16,248 bases of DNA from Bondarzewia mesenterica (GCA_004802705.1 SGPL01000636.1:1-16248), one strand, 5' to 3'; positions 1 through 9,039 are shown, numbered from the stretch's first letter. The notes: generated by a model not told the origin, from the letters alone. Translations and numbers: made by a program.

Positions 1-129
1 AACGCCAAGGGCGAGGCGTTTGTTTTTGCTACGCAAGAGAAGGAGCTCTCCGCTAATAAAATTTGATATAAAATGTGCTTTGCTCTAAAGGCGGGGCCTA
101 ATTTTTTTTGCTATAGCAAACAAAAATAA

Positions 130-262
130 AGCCTAATTAAATTTTATATATAAAAATTTATAAAGGCGTATTTTGTTTGCTTCTAGCTCCTTCTTGCGTA
201 GCCACAAAGGCTTTGTTTTTTAAGTTAAAAACAAAAAAAATAAAATAAACAAAAAAAAATAA
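130..262 (+). repeat. Composite dispersed repeat, left copy
   Basis: The order of elements is: ATATATAAAAATTTATAAAGG, then CGTATTTTGTTTGCTTC, then the GC core CTCCTTCTTGCGTAGCCAC with AAAGGC, then an A-rich tail with AAATAAAATAAACAAAAAAA. The same order is found at the far right end of the window. Confidence 0.75.
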
Positions 263-790
263 GACGCGATAGATTTTACTAAACCTAGAGACAATGCAAA
301 ATTAAACCCTCATTGGGTTACAGGATTTATAGATGGTGAAGGTAGTTTTATTATTGCAATTTTACCTAGTACTGGACCTAATAAGAAAAAGCTCTCTTTA
401 AGATTAAGTGTAACTCAAAAATCACATTCGGTAGGAGTTCTTTATGAATTACAGAATTTTTTTTGGTTGTGGTCAAGTTATTCCTTCTTCAAAAGATTGT
501 ATGAGTCGCCTTTGGCTGGCTCCGCCTCGCCTTTTTTATTTTTTGTTGCTCGCCTTTTGTGGCTACGCAAGAAGGAGGTAGCAACAAAAATTAGGGTAGT
601 ACAAAGAAAAGAGGATATTTTAACTAAAATAATACCTCATTTTACTGATTATCCGTTATTTACTTCTAAAGAACTGAATTTTGAAACATTTAAACAAGCG
701 GCTGAAATAGTCGCTAGAAATGAACATTTAAGTTCTAATGGATTAAATAAAATCGCCCTTGGCGCTTGAATTAAAGAATCTGATGAATAA
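263..790 (+). pseudogene. LAGLIDADG homing endonuclease, intron 1, interrupted by a repeat
   Basis: Read with TGA as Trp, the frame is open from 263 after a stop at 260-262. It carries the helix WVTGFIDGEGSF (about 314-349), the active-site motif of LAGLIDADG_1 enzymes, followed by family features: VTQK, then ILTKIIPHFTDYPL and NEHLSSNGLNKI (about 618-757). The expected family sequence FFGCGQVIPSS appears only after shifting frame at an 8-T run near 457-464. A GC-rich repeat at about 515-590 is inserted before the C-terminal half, and the frame recovers behind it. There is one motif only, so this may be the second half of a two-motif enzyme whose first half lies before the window. Such proteins make site-specific breaks that drive intron homing. 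This copy is probably inactive unless the T run is a sequencing error. Family membership is confident; function is not. Confidence 0.75.
515..590 (-). repeat. GC-rich repeat inserted in the intron 1 endonuclease gene
   Basis: The GC core is present in reverse orientation (CGCCTTTTGTGGCTACGCAA, then GAAGGAGGTAGCAAC, about 551-585), next to GGCTCCGCC at about 519-527. It separates the two halves of the LAGLIDADG domain, so it is an insertion into formerly coding DNA. Confidence 0.7.
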
Positions 791-834
791 AAACAGATTA
801 TAAAAGAATTTATAAGAAATCCTCCCCCAGGCCC

Positions 835-1090
835 CTCACCTCCCTCCCCTAGCGAAGCAACTAATTTTGNGGCTCTAATTTTTTTTTTGCTATAGCGAAA
901 AAAAATAAGGAGCGCACTTTGTTAAAAAAAAGGCGGATGCGCTACCGCAACAAACAGGCGGTGTTTTTTTTCAAAAACGCCCCCGCTTGCGAAGCCAGAG
1001 GGAGGTCGGGGAGGAAGGGAGGAGGGGGCGGCGTTTTTTTTTGCTACCTCCTTCTTGCGTAGCCACAAAGGCGAGCAAAACAAAATAAAA
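835..1090. repeat. GC-rich repeat cluster in intron 1
   Basis: C-rich and G-rich tracts lie at about 820-852 and 1000-1032, partly complementary (CCTCCCTCCCC against GGGGAGGAAGGGAGG). The GC core CTTCTTGCGTAGCCAC occurs at about 1051-1066 with AAAGGCG behind it. GATGCGCTACCGCAACAAA occurs at about 936-954 and recurs at about 10188. One N at 870 shows uncertain sequence. Confidence 0.65.
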
Positions 1091-1689
1091 GGCAAATTTT
1101 ATATAAAAGTCTTTTATTAGGAGCGTATGTAATATTAGAATCTTTACATCTGTCTATTACTAGTTTACTTTTTAATATTTAATATATATTTATTTAATTA
1201 ATTATAGACTTTATTCAAAATATAAAACTTCTCGCCTCCGGCGTTTAAACTTTTAATTTATTGATTAATTAAGCATACATTTAAGATTATTTTTATTTGT
1301 CAACAGACAAATGAGGGTTTAATTATACTTGGTTCAATAAAAATCTTATTATATGCAAGGACGTAATAAAAATTAAGTACTTTTTTTTTTTTTTTTTATC
1401 CGCATCCGTAGGGAAGGGCGGCCAATAATATAATAAAGTTACAATCTTAAATTTTATATTTATAACTTGCAAGAGATTATTTAATCTCTTCAGAGACTTT
1501 AAAATAAGAATATTATTTATTAAAAAAATTAATTTTTTAATTAAAATAATGTAAGACAAAGTCCACTATATCCTTTTTTTTAGCAGACGATTTTAAAAAA
1601 TATTTGTCCGCTTTATAAATTTTTATATATAAAAATTTATTAGGGGGTAAATTAAACAAAATATTAAATAATTAATATTATTCCTGCTG

Positions 1690-1800
1690 CGCCCGCAGCT
1701 CTTGCGCCAGCTTTTTTTGGCTCCGCCTTTTATTTAAAAAAAAAAATGGCGAAGCCGCGGGCTGGGGCTGCTTGCAGCACGAGGCTGCGGCGCCCGCTCA
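1690..1800. repeat. GC-rich inverted repeat before cox2 exon a
   Basis: CTGCTGCGCCCGCAG and CTTGCGCCAGC near 1683-1715 face GCTTGCAGCACGAGGCTGCG and GCGCCCGC near 1769-1798. Poly-A and GGCTCCGCC lie between them. These can fold into a large stem just upstream of the 3' splice site of intron 1. No coding sequence is seen. Confidence 0.55.
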
Positions 1801-1809
1801 AAAAAAAGG

Positions 1810-1857
1810 GTATTAATGGAAGTAATATCTCCAACAATAACAATTAAAGTAGTAGGT
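1810..1857 (+). CDS. cox2: cytochrome c oxidase subunit 2, exon a (partial gene)
   Basis: The codons give MEVISPTITIKVVG, which matches the conserved stretch just after the second transmembrane helix of COX2, directly before the [11 protein letters not shown] motif. COX2 is the inner-membrane subunit that carries the CuA centre and receives electrons from cytochrome c. The exon ends in GGT at 1857. The next coding residues (HQWYW) begin at 4195, so an intron lies between them. The 5' edge of the exon is uncertain: GTA TTA precedes ATG, and the usual aspartate between LM and EV is missing. The N-terminal third of COX2, with both membrane helices, is not in the window. Confidence 0.8.
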
Positions 1858-2161
1858 TTTCTTAAAGATGGCCTAAGATCGTATATATTAAATAAAATAA
1901 AAGACACCTTATCAGGTCAAAAAAATATTATACAGCAATTATATGAGATACTTAATATAATCGGCCACTCCTGCGGAGACATTAAAATAATTATTCATAA
2001 ATATCTTACTTCCCTATCCTTTAAATTTTCTAATTGTTATATGTCTTTATATAATAAAAATAATAAGAATCAAGCTACATATAATTTTGTAAATTTACCT
2101 GAAAATAGATATATGCAAAGCGCGGAGCGCAGGAATATTTATAGCTAAAAGATCTTTTCAT

Positions 2162-3813
2162 ATGAGATGTAGAGCTATGAATCGTATTGGTCCTCATAAT
2201 ATTGATGTAATATCTGTAATAGTAGGTCTATTGCTAGGAGCAAAAACTTTTAATTGTACACCTTCTAATCTTTTTCATACTACTCTTTCACCTAAATCAG
2301 TTGAAGTTGTTAATAAAAACAATGGTTTGTCTCCTGATTGGATAACTGGATTTTCAGATGCTGAATCTTCCTTTATGATTTCTATTTTTAAAACTAATAC
2401 TCATAAAATGAAATGGCGTGTTTATCCTATTTTTTCTATAGAATTACATGTTAAAGATATATTATTATTAAATAGAATTAAAGAATTTTTCGGCGTAGGC
2501 ACTATTATAAAAAGAAATTCAAATTTACGAACAACAGTAATATATTCAGTTAAATCAATTACAGATATTAACAATGTAATTATACCTCATTTTGTTAAAT
2601 ATCCTTTATTAACTCAGAAACGAGCGGATTTTGAATCTTTTTAAAATTATTTTAAATTTAATATCTAATGGTGAGCATTTAACCATAGAAGGTTTAAATA
2701 AAATATTAAGTATAAAGTCTGCTATGAATAAAGGTTTATCTGAAGAATTAAAAAAGACATTTCCTAATATTAAAGCTTTTGAAAGACCTAAGTTTAATTT
2801 ACCAGATGTCATTAATCCAGAATGGTTAACTGGATTTGCAGATGGTGAATCTAATTTTTTTTTGTAATATATGTAAAGGTACAACTAAAATCAAACAAGT
2901 TGTTCAATTAAATTTTAATATTGTTCAAAGTAATAGAGACAGAGAATTAATAAGTAAATTTATTGAAATTTTTAAAGGAGGGAATGTTTATGAAGTAGAA
3001 AAATCTTATGTTAGATATGTTTTAACTAATCTAAAGGATATTACTAATCACCTTATTCCTTTCTTTAATAAATATCCTTTACAAGGAATTAAATCTAATG
3101 ATTTTCATGATTTTGTAGAAATAGTTCAAATTATGGAAAAAAAAATTACATTTGACAGATAAAGGTTTAATTCAAATCCGACAAATTAAAGATGGAATGA
3201 GGAGAAGTAGTGAAAATGAAAAACAAAACTCTGCGAATAAAGTAGCAAAAATTAAGGAAGGCAGGAATTATTGAATATCGTAGTGGTGAAGGAGTAAGAT
3301 TTGCAGTTAAACAAAGTATAATACATAAAGAATATTTATTTAGCTTATATGAATTCTTTTTAACCAGAGGTTATTGTAGTACTCTTGAACCTAGAAAATA
3401 TCAAAGAACTATTAAAGGTATTGATAAAATATATTACGGTTATGAATTTAATACCTATACATTTAGAAGTTTTTTATGGATATATAAATCTTTTTATAAA
3501 AATGGTAAGAAAATACTTCCGCTTAACACATCTAAATTTATAACTCCATTAACATTAGCCATTTGGATTAGTGATGATGGTGGTTGGGTGCAAAGTGGAG
3601 TAAGAATATCTTGTAATAGTTTTACCTTTAAAGAAGTAGAATATTTACAAAGTATCTTAATAAAAAAAATTTAACTTAAGTTGTACCATACAAAATATAT
3701 ATTTAGACAATAAATATTCTCTATATATTAAAAAAGATTCGATAAGTAAATTAAAAGAGTTAGTATTACCTCATTTACATAAATCTATGTATTATAAATT
3801 AGGTTTAACATAA
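2162..3813 (+). pseudogene. Host LAGLIDADG_2 homing endonuclease, split by an inserted gene
   Basis: The N-terminal part (2162-2239) reads NRIGPHNIDVISVIVGLLLG, the typical LAGLIDADG_2 opening that leads into the first active-site helix. It stops exactly where the catalytic aspartate of that helix is expected. The rest of the protein resumes about 1 kb later at about 3261 with YRSGEGVRF, then HKEYLFSLYEFF, YYGYEFNTYTFRSF, the second motif LAIWISDDGGW (about 3553-3588) and the C-terminal LVLPHLHKSMYYKLGLT, ending at 3811-3813. Between lies a LAGLIDADG_1 gene. One further frame change occurs at an A/T run near 3662-3675. The trinucleotide GCA occurs at both junctions (2240-2242 and 3261-3263). 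As it stands the host enzyme cannot be made as one chain unless the insert is removed from RNA. Confidence 0.75.
2240..3283 (+). pseudogene. Nested two-motif LAGLIDADG_1 homing endonuclease
   Basis: This gene sits inside the LAGLIDADG_2 gene of the same intron. It has two active-site helices, WITGFSDAESSF (about 2339-2374) and WLTGFADGESNFF (about 2823-2861). Each is followed by the usual domain landmarks: IIPHFVKYPLLTQKRADFESF and GEHLTIEGLNKIL after the first, LIPFFNKYPLQGIKSNDFHDF and LTDKGLIQIRQIK after the second. The frame breaks near 2635-2645, at a T run near 2852-2862, and at an A run near 3137-3146. All are next to homopolymers and the conserved sequence continues across each. The stop at 3281-3283 overlaps the resumed host reading frame by about 20 bases. 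No group I core is visible inside the insert, so it looks like a free-standing endonuclease gene rather than an intron. Confidence 0.75.
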
Positions 3814-4194
3814 ATAATTTATTGGCCGGGATTAATATTATTATAATTATGTAAAACAAAAGTTCTTTTAACCTACACGCATATATACGATAGTCGTGAG
3901 ATATTAACGTATCTCTAAGAGTTCGACAGAATTCTTTAAAGATAAGTTTACAAATATTGCTTATCTTTTGGCGACACTAGTGAAAACAGTTAAAATATTA
4001 TAAAATTGATACCGTTTATAATACAAGACTGTCAGTAGATGGTTTCTATTTTTTTTTCATCTATTGCAACAGACTGGGTCACTGGTGGGTGATATTTATA
4101 TATATCTATTAAACAAATTTTATCTCTAATTAATTATATATATAATATTGCTTAATGTACAGTCGGAATAGATTAAATTTTATTTTTAATCTTG

Positions 4195-4278
4195 CATCAA
4201 TGGTATTGGTCTTATGAATACAGCGATTATGTTACTGAAAACGGAGAATCTATAGAATTCGACTCTTATATGTTGCCT
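4195..4278 (+). CDS. cox2: cox2 exon b
   Basis: The 28 codons begin [13 protein letters not shown] and end EFDSYMLP, the highly conserved aromatic region of COX2 next to the CuA domain. Both borders fit group I splicing: the previous intron ends in G at 4194 and this exon ends in T at 4278. The exon is open into the following intron, so an unspliced transcript encodes a COX2-endonuclease fusion. Confidence 0.93.
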
Positions 4279-5553
4279 GCTGATCGATCTGGGAAATCGA
4301 TCCCGTGGGCCCAACTATCAAACTCCGGGGACACCCTAAAGATCATAGTACCAAGCCATAATGGAAACGTTATGTGTGGCTGCAGTAATTATTCAGGTAT
4401 GGTAACAAGCTATGATATGAATGAAAATGAAATGGGTTATCGCGGATCTAAATCCAGCGCTATTGCACTGGTAAAAGAGCAACGAGTGGACGGTAGTTAC
4501 AGTTTTCAAGTAGGACTGTTAAGGTGCACTCTAATGGCCTCTGTAAGGGGGTATCAAACTGAAATCCTTTCTAACAAAAATAATGTCTCTGAAAATGATA
4601 GTTGTTACAAAAAGACCAAAAGTTAAATAAACTAGATCCTTGGTTTATGACTGGATTTGTTGATGCTGAAGGTTATTTTAGTATTGAATTAAATAAAGAT
4701 TCTAAAGCTAAATTTAAGTATACTCCTAGATTAGTTTTTGGAATTAACTTACATGTTAAAGATTTACCTATTCTTCTAAGTTTTAAGGATACATTAGGAG
4801 TGGGAACTGTAAGTACAAAAAGAAAAGTAACTAGTTATACAGTTAAAACATTTAAAGATCTTGCAGTTATTGTTAACCATTTTAAACTATATCCTCTTGT
4901 TTCCAGCAAATATCTTGTGTATCAATATTGGTTACAAGCTTATAATATTATGGCAACAAAAGAACATTTTAATTATCAAGGTATGACAAAATTGGCTACA
5001 TTAAAAAATTTAACTAATTTCGGATTATCTGATAGTTTGAAAGAAGCTTTTCCTGATTTTAATATTTCTTTAATTGATACTATGTCTTACAATTTTAGGG
5101 GTATTCCTCATGGAATGTGGGTAGCAGGATTTGCAAGTGGAGATGGATCTTTTTATACTAAGTTGACACAGTATAAAGATACATTTCATACAGGATGTGT
5201 TTTTAAAATAACTCTTCATCTTAAAGATACTGCCTTATTAGAAGGTTTATACGATTATCTTTCAAAATACTTTCCAAATATTTCTTTCAACAAATATAAT
5301 TCAAGAACAAATAAAGGTATTTATTTTTCAAAACAAACATGTAAGTTTAAATATTTCAAATATTCAGGATATAGGTAATATTGTAATTCCTTTTTTTGAT
5401 TTATATCCAGTCTTAGGAGTAAAGAAAATGGATTATAATGATTTTAAAAATATTTATAATATTATTTTATCAAAAGGTCATTTAAGTCCTGAGGGTTTGG
5501 CCCAAATCCAACAAATTAGGAATAATATGAATGATAAACGAACAGTATTTTAA
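4279..5553 (+). CDS. LAGLIDADG_1 homing endonuclease fused to cox2 exon b
   Basis: The reading frame runs from exon b (4195) straight through the ribozyme core. The translated core gives [20 protein letters not shown] and [11 protein letters not shown], a signature of exon-fused intron proteins. A short frame change just before 4626 leads to the two-motif endonuclease: [13 protein letters not shown] (about 4642-4680) and [13 protein letters not shown] (about 5116-5154). A second frame change near 5335-5345, after AAAACAAACATG, is needed to reach the conserved [13 protein letters not shown] and [13 protein letters not shown]; the frame then ends at 5551-5553. The second motif has S-G-D rather than the usual D-G-E/D-A-E, though one acidic residue remains. 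The mature enzyme is presumably released from the fusion by proteolysis, as known for similar intron proteins. Activity is uncertain. Confidence 0.8.
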
Positions 5554-5602
5554 CTTTGGGTTTTAACAGATAAATTTTGTTTGATAAATTCAGTTAGCCA
5601 TG
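4279..5602 (+). mobile_element. cox2 intron 3 (group I) with in-frame LAGLIDADG gene
   Basis: The intron lies between CCT (ending 4278) and GAA (5603), with terminal G at 5602. The ribozyme core occupies about 4310-4550. It includes the GGGGACACCCTAAAG block (about 4326-4340) and, further on, AAAGAGCAACGAGTGGACGG and TAAGGTGCACTCTAATGGCC, typical of the intron subtype whose core is translated in frame with an endonuclease. The endonuclease fills the 3' half. Confidence 0.82.
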
Positions 5603-5698
5603 GAAGATTCATTAGAATTAGGTCAATTTAGATTATTAGATGTAGATAATAAAGTTATTATACCTGTAGATTGTCATATTAGATTAATTATTACAGGT
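5603..5698 (+). CDS. cox2: cox2 exon c
   Basis: Thirty-two codons encode [20 protein letters not shown] through HIRLIITG. This is the start of the cupredoxin (CuA-binding) domain in the intermembrane space, leading up to the strand before DVIHSF. It joins in frame to exon b (SYMLP then EDSLELG) and to exon d (TG then SDVIHSF). The preceding intron ends in G, and the exon ends in T at 5698. Confidence 0.94.
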
Positions 5699-5949
5699 AA
5701 TCCATCTTGCCCTTATTATTATTAAATTGTTTAATATAATTGAATCTTGCTATATGCTGGAAAGCTCTAATAATTAATCTACCTCTTTCTCGCGTTAGCA
5801 GTAGGAGAGTGATAATGATTAATATAATACAATGAGCAAACCAGCAGGAAACAATCGAATATTTAAAATATTCTTATCCTAAGAGACTATACGCAATAAG
5901 TCTATTTAGACTAAGATATAGTCCAAGTGTATATTATTATTATATAAAT

Positions 5950-6965
5950 TAAGAATATGATGGGACCAAGTTCATTTACATTTTGCCTGAATAAAAGAGG
6001 TAACTATATGGCTAAACGTACTAAATCTACAAGAGTTAATAAAAAGGCGGAGCCAAAAAAAGGCGGAGCCAGCGTAGCGAAATAAATTTGGATTTACTAA
6101 TTGCACTAGTTTAGTTCCCTATGGCTCAAATTTAGGTTCAACAATAAATATAGGAAGATTTCGCTTCGCCCTAATTTTTTTTTATCTGCGCTGTTTTCTC
6201 TTGCGTAGCCACTACTTATTTTGTTTTTGCTAAACGCTGCGCTCTCCGAAGGAGCCTTTGGCGGTACGCTCGCTTATAAAATTTTATATAAATTTTATTA
6301 AGCTACGCGAGCGAAACAAAAAAAATAAAGAGAAATATACAGAAATTAATTTATTTACCATCCCATTTTTATTCAATTATAGTAGGTAAATTATTATCTG
6401 ATGGTTGGTTAGAAAAAGAAAATTTAAATGCTAATACTAGATTTAGATTTAAACAATCCCTTGCAAAATCTGATTATGTTATTTATTCATTTCTTCTTCT
6501 TGCCCATTATTGTTCTAGTACACCTAAAATAGTTATAGGGGAAAGAAAAGGAACAATAACTTACGCTTTACCCGCCAAAGGCGTTTTGGTACAAGAAGAT
6601 ACCAATGTTTTAATGAACTATATAATTTTTTTTTATAATAATAAAATTAAAGTAGTTCCTTATAATATTTATGATCTATTAACACCTATAGCTTTAGCTA
6701 ATTGGATTATGGGAGATGGAGCAAAAAGAAATAAAGGGTTAGTTCTATGTACAGATTCTTATTCTATACTAGATGTAGTTAAATTATCGAATGTACTAAG
6801 AATTAAATAGGGCCTAAATACAACTATTACAGGTTTTATAAATAATACGACCCCGAATTTACATTGTTCCTGAAAGTATGCCCAATTTAATAAAATTAGT
6901 AAAACCGTATGTTCTTAGAATCTTTTTGGTATAAACTTCAACTTAATGTACATATTAATAATTAA
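5950..6965 (+). pseudogene. LAGLIDADG_2 homing endonuclease, intron 4, repeat-broken
   Basis: The N-terminal family sequence is recognisable at about 6085-6165 (FGFTN, SLVPYGSNLGSTI, GRF). About 170 bases of GC-rich dispersed repeat and A/T runs (6160-6335) then interrupt it. The body resumes with LPSHFYSIIVGKLLSDGWL (first active-site helix, about 6354-6410), FKQSLAKSDYV and AHYCSST, then NIYDLLTPIALANWIMGDG with the second helix ending at 6720, and LCTDSYSILDVV. A TAG at 6808-6810 and two further frame changes break the tail, although IRPRIYIVPESMP and SFWYKLQL remain visible. A second short repeat lies at about 6043-6075. Several frame breaks plus an internal repeat make a functional product unlikely. 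Confidence 0.75.
6160..6335. repeat. GC-rich repeat inserted in the intron 4 endonuclease gene
   Basis: The block includes TTGCGTAGCCACTAC at about 6201-6215, GCGCTCTCCGAAGGAGC at about 6239-6255, ATAAAATTTTATATAAA at about 6276-6292, and GCTACGCGAGCG at about 6302-6313. It splits the conserved N-terminal segment from the first LAGLIDADG helix. Confidence 0.7.
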
Positions 6966-6971
6966 CACTTG

Positions 6972-7085
6972 AGCGATGTAATTCATTCTTTTGCTATACC
7001 TTCATTAGGTTTAAAAATAGACGCGGTTCCCGGTCGATTGAACCAATCATCTATTTTAGCAGAAAGAACAGGTACATTTTATGGT
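6972..7085 (+). CDS. cox2: cox2 exon d
   Basis: Thirty-eight codons encode [20 protein letters not shown] then [18 protein letters not shown]. The histidine of VIHSF is the first CuA ligand, and the remaining ligands follow in QCSEICG of exon e. Both flanking introns obey the T-before, G-after rule. Sequence conservation is complete, and AT-rich codons with TGG/TGA use match the host genome. Confidence 0.95.
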
Positions 7086-9039
7086 CTGACGCGGAGCGAG
7101 AACAATGGCCAAAACTGTAGTGAACCTACGGTTATAAATCATCAAATTGCGGGAAACCCCTAAAGGAATCTTAACCAAGTAAGTATGGTAACATAACTTA
7201 TGGCACAGGTAATGACTCGTGGTACGGTAAAATCAAGATTTATCATTCAATGGGCAATCCGCAGCCAAGTGCCAAGTATAAAATATTTGGTATGCAGTTC
7301 ATCGACTAGACGGTGATTGGTATTATTAGTGTTAATAATGCTTAAGATATAGTCAGGCCCCACCTGAAAAGGTGCAGAAATATATAAGTATTTATATATT
7401 TTGTTAAATAGATATATATTAATTCGTTAATTATATTTAGGGATTTCTACAATAGTTTGCTAAACTTATTTTAATGTAAAAATAAAATCTTAGTATAAAA
7501 CAAATGAAGCACTTGTCTTTCACACGAAAGACTATTGTAGTATTTGCATGATACAATTAGTAGAAGTGTTTTTAATAATCACTTCATATTTGATAAACGT
7601 ATTGGATTAGGTTCTATAGCTGCTATATATTTAACAAGATATTTTAGTTCAAGTAGATCTTTTAGTTCAATTAGACCTTTGGCAAATAATCCAGAGTCTT
7701 TAGCGTTGGAGCATATCAATAGTGAAAAACCTACTACTTCATCAATTATCAATAAAATATTATTAAATCAAAATTTATCAGTTACTGACTCTAAATTAGA
7801 AGAATTATTAAAAGTTAAAGGTGTTGAATTTTATCTTCCTATCTCTACACCGGAAAATAAACTTTTAGCTGAATTAACTGGTAAATCTAAATATAAAGGT
7901 TTATCTCGCTCCGCGGGTGTATATATCTTTATACATAAAAATACAGGCCAGAAATACGTAGGTTCATCTAACTTATTAAGACGTAGAATGGATTACTATT
8001 TTAAAGGAGATTTCCCTTTAGCTGGTAAATTTTTACCTTTACTTCATAAAGAGGGACTAGAAGCTTTTAAATTAATAATATTTAAATTAGATAGTAATAT
8101 ATTTAGTAATCAAGACGCTTTAATATTAGAACAGTATTATTTATTAAATAAAGAATTTAACTTGAATACATTAAGAGTTGTTAATGCAGGATCTTCAAAA
8201 GGTGATCCTGTATATGTTTATGATTTAACATGTAGTACTCTTTATTATCATGCTAAATCAAATATTGAATTAAAAAGAGATATTAAAAATAACACACTAT
8301 AACTAGTAAAAAATATGTAGATTCTAAAATACCATATCTTAATAAATTTTTACTATTAAGTTATCCTATACCTACTGCTTTAACAAGCAATCTTTCGGTA
8401 GATAAATTAGTAGATATGATGCAAAAAGAAAGACAAGATATGTATACATTAGGAACTCGTAGAAGTATTTCAGTAGATTTAGAAATTAAAGAAGGAAATA
8501 CCTTTGTAAATTCAGATTATATTGGTCGAACTTTAAATTTTGATTCATTAACATCTTGTATTGAATATTTAAGAGAATTAGGTTTAACCATTAAAAGAGC
8601 TACTCTTACTAAATATATAAAAAANAAAANNNGGAGCCAGCCGAAGGCGAGTGTTTCATAATTTCTTATGTAAATACTCAGATAAAATTTTACCTGATAA
8701 TTTTGAAGAAGTAGGATTAATTATTGATGAATATAAAAAAATTAAAAAGTGGATACAGACTTAGATTCATTAAAAAGTGAATAGAAAAAAATAAACCTAT
8801 ATTAGTAAAAGGAGAAATAAACAAAACAAAATAAAGAGAAAGAATTTGAAAGTATTACAGATACAATTAAATACTTTAATACTTTAAATATCAAATTAGA
8901 TAGAAAAGCTTTATATCTTCATTTAAAAGAAGGTAAAAGATATAAAGACTATTATTTTTCTTATAAATAATTAGATAATAACAGATTTTCTTTTACTACT
9001 ATAAAGATTTATCATTTACATTAAATAAACGTAGAGACG
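7086..9039 (+). mobile_element. cox2 intron 5 (group I, IC-like core)
   Basis: A well-preserved Tetrahymena-like core occupies about 7145-7360. P includes AATTGCGGGAAACCCC (about 7145-7160), Q includes CAATCCGCAGCCAAG (7255-7269), R is GCAGTTCATCGACTAGACGG (7295-7314) and S is AAGATATAGTCAGGCC (7344-7359). R and S form P7 through GACTA with TAGTC. The borders are GGT (7085) and G (9039). A GIY-YIG endonuclease gene fills the rest. The better core conservation relative to its neighbours suggests a younger intron. Confidence 0.9.
7541..8970 (+). CDS. GIY-YIG homing endonuclease with tandem C-terminal modules, frame-broken
   Basis: The catalytic domain is clear: GVYIFIHKNTGQKYVGSSNL (about 7917-7976) contains the GIY and YVG halves, followed by RRRMDYYF with the conserved arginine and KLIIFKLD. 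Then DALILEQYYLL supplies the conserved glutamate, followed by FNLN. No in-frame ATG lies upstream of the domain. The frame is open from 7541 and a TTG at 7544 is possible, so the N-terminus is unknown. The frame ends at 8300-8302 but resumes nearby with INKFLLLSYP and runs on with DNA-binding modules. A short repeat with N characters (8625-8650) and an A-rich repeat (8755-8830) interrupt it, and it ends at 8968-8970. The C-terminal part has two similar modules, LNFDSLTSCIEYLRELGLTI and FESITDTIKYFNTLNIKLDR, resembling NUMOD-type helix-turn-helix units. Confidence 0.82.

Larger units (their letters stand above)
1..1809 (+). mobile_element. cox2 intron 1 (group I), 3' part; 5' end outside the window
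   Basis: This is the partial group I intron upstream of the first recognisable cox2 exon. A ribozyme core is visible near 1340-1575. The R segment (TTCAGAGACTTT, about 1488-1499) and the S segment (AAGACAAAGTCC, about 1552-1563) can pair as P7 through GACTTT with AAAGTC, which supports the assignment better than either motif alone. A LAGLIDADG gene lies upstream at 263-790, and dispersed GC-rich repeats fill 1-60, 170-260, 520-590, 835-1090 and 1690-1800. The 3' splice site is placed just before the cox2-like codons at about 1810 and is uncertain by a few bases. Apart from repeats and A/T runs, 1090-1340 and 1580-1690 hold nothing I recognise. Confidence 0.6.
1858..4194 (+). mobile_element. 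cox2 intron 2 (group I) carrying nested endonuclease genes
   Basis: The intron lies between exon codons GGT (ending 1857) and CAT (4195). It follows a T and ends in G (4194), as group I introns do. The catalytic core follows the coding part: R-like GACTGGGTCACTGGTG at about 4072-4087 and S-like TACAGTCGG at about 4158-4166, with a possible P7 between GACTG and CAGTC. It holds a LAGLIDADG_2 gene that is itself split by a second LAGLIDADG gene. The stretch 1858-2160 is open in frame with the exon for about 97 codons, but I recognise nothing in it. The stretch 3814-4194 is ribozyme. Confidence 0.8.
5699..6971 (+). mobile_element. cox2 intron 4 (group I)
   Basis: The intron is bounded by GGT (5698) and G (6971). 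The core precedes the protein gene, with all four conserved segments visible: P (TATATGCTGGAAAGCTCTA, about 5752-5770), Q (AAACCAGCAGGAAACAA, about 5837-5853), R (TAAGAGACTATACGCAA, about 5880-5896) and S (AAGATATAGTCCAAG, 5913-5927). P7 pairs GACTAT with ATAGTC. A LAGLIDADG_2 gene, broken by a repeat, follows at 5950-6965. Confidence 0.87.

Noticed and set aside
1323..1559. Minus-strand 78-codon frame
   Set aside because: It overlaps the group I core of intron 1 and a poly-T tract; composition is low complexity.
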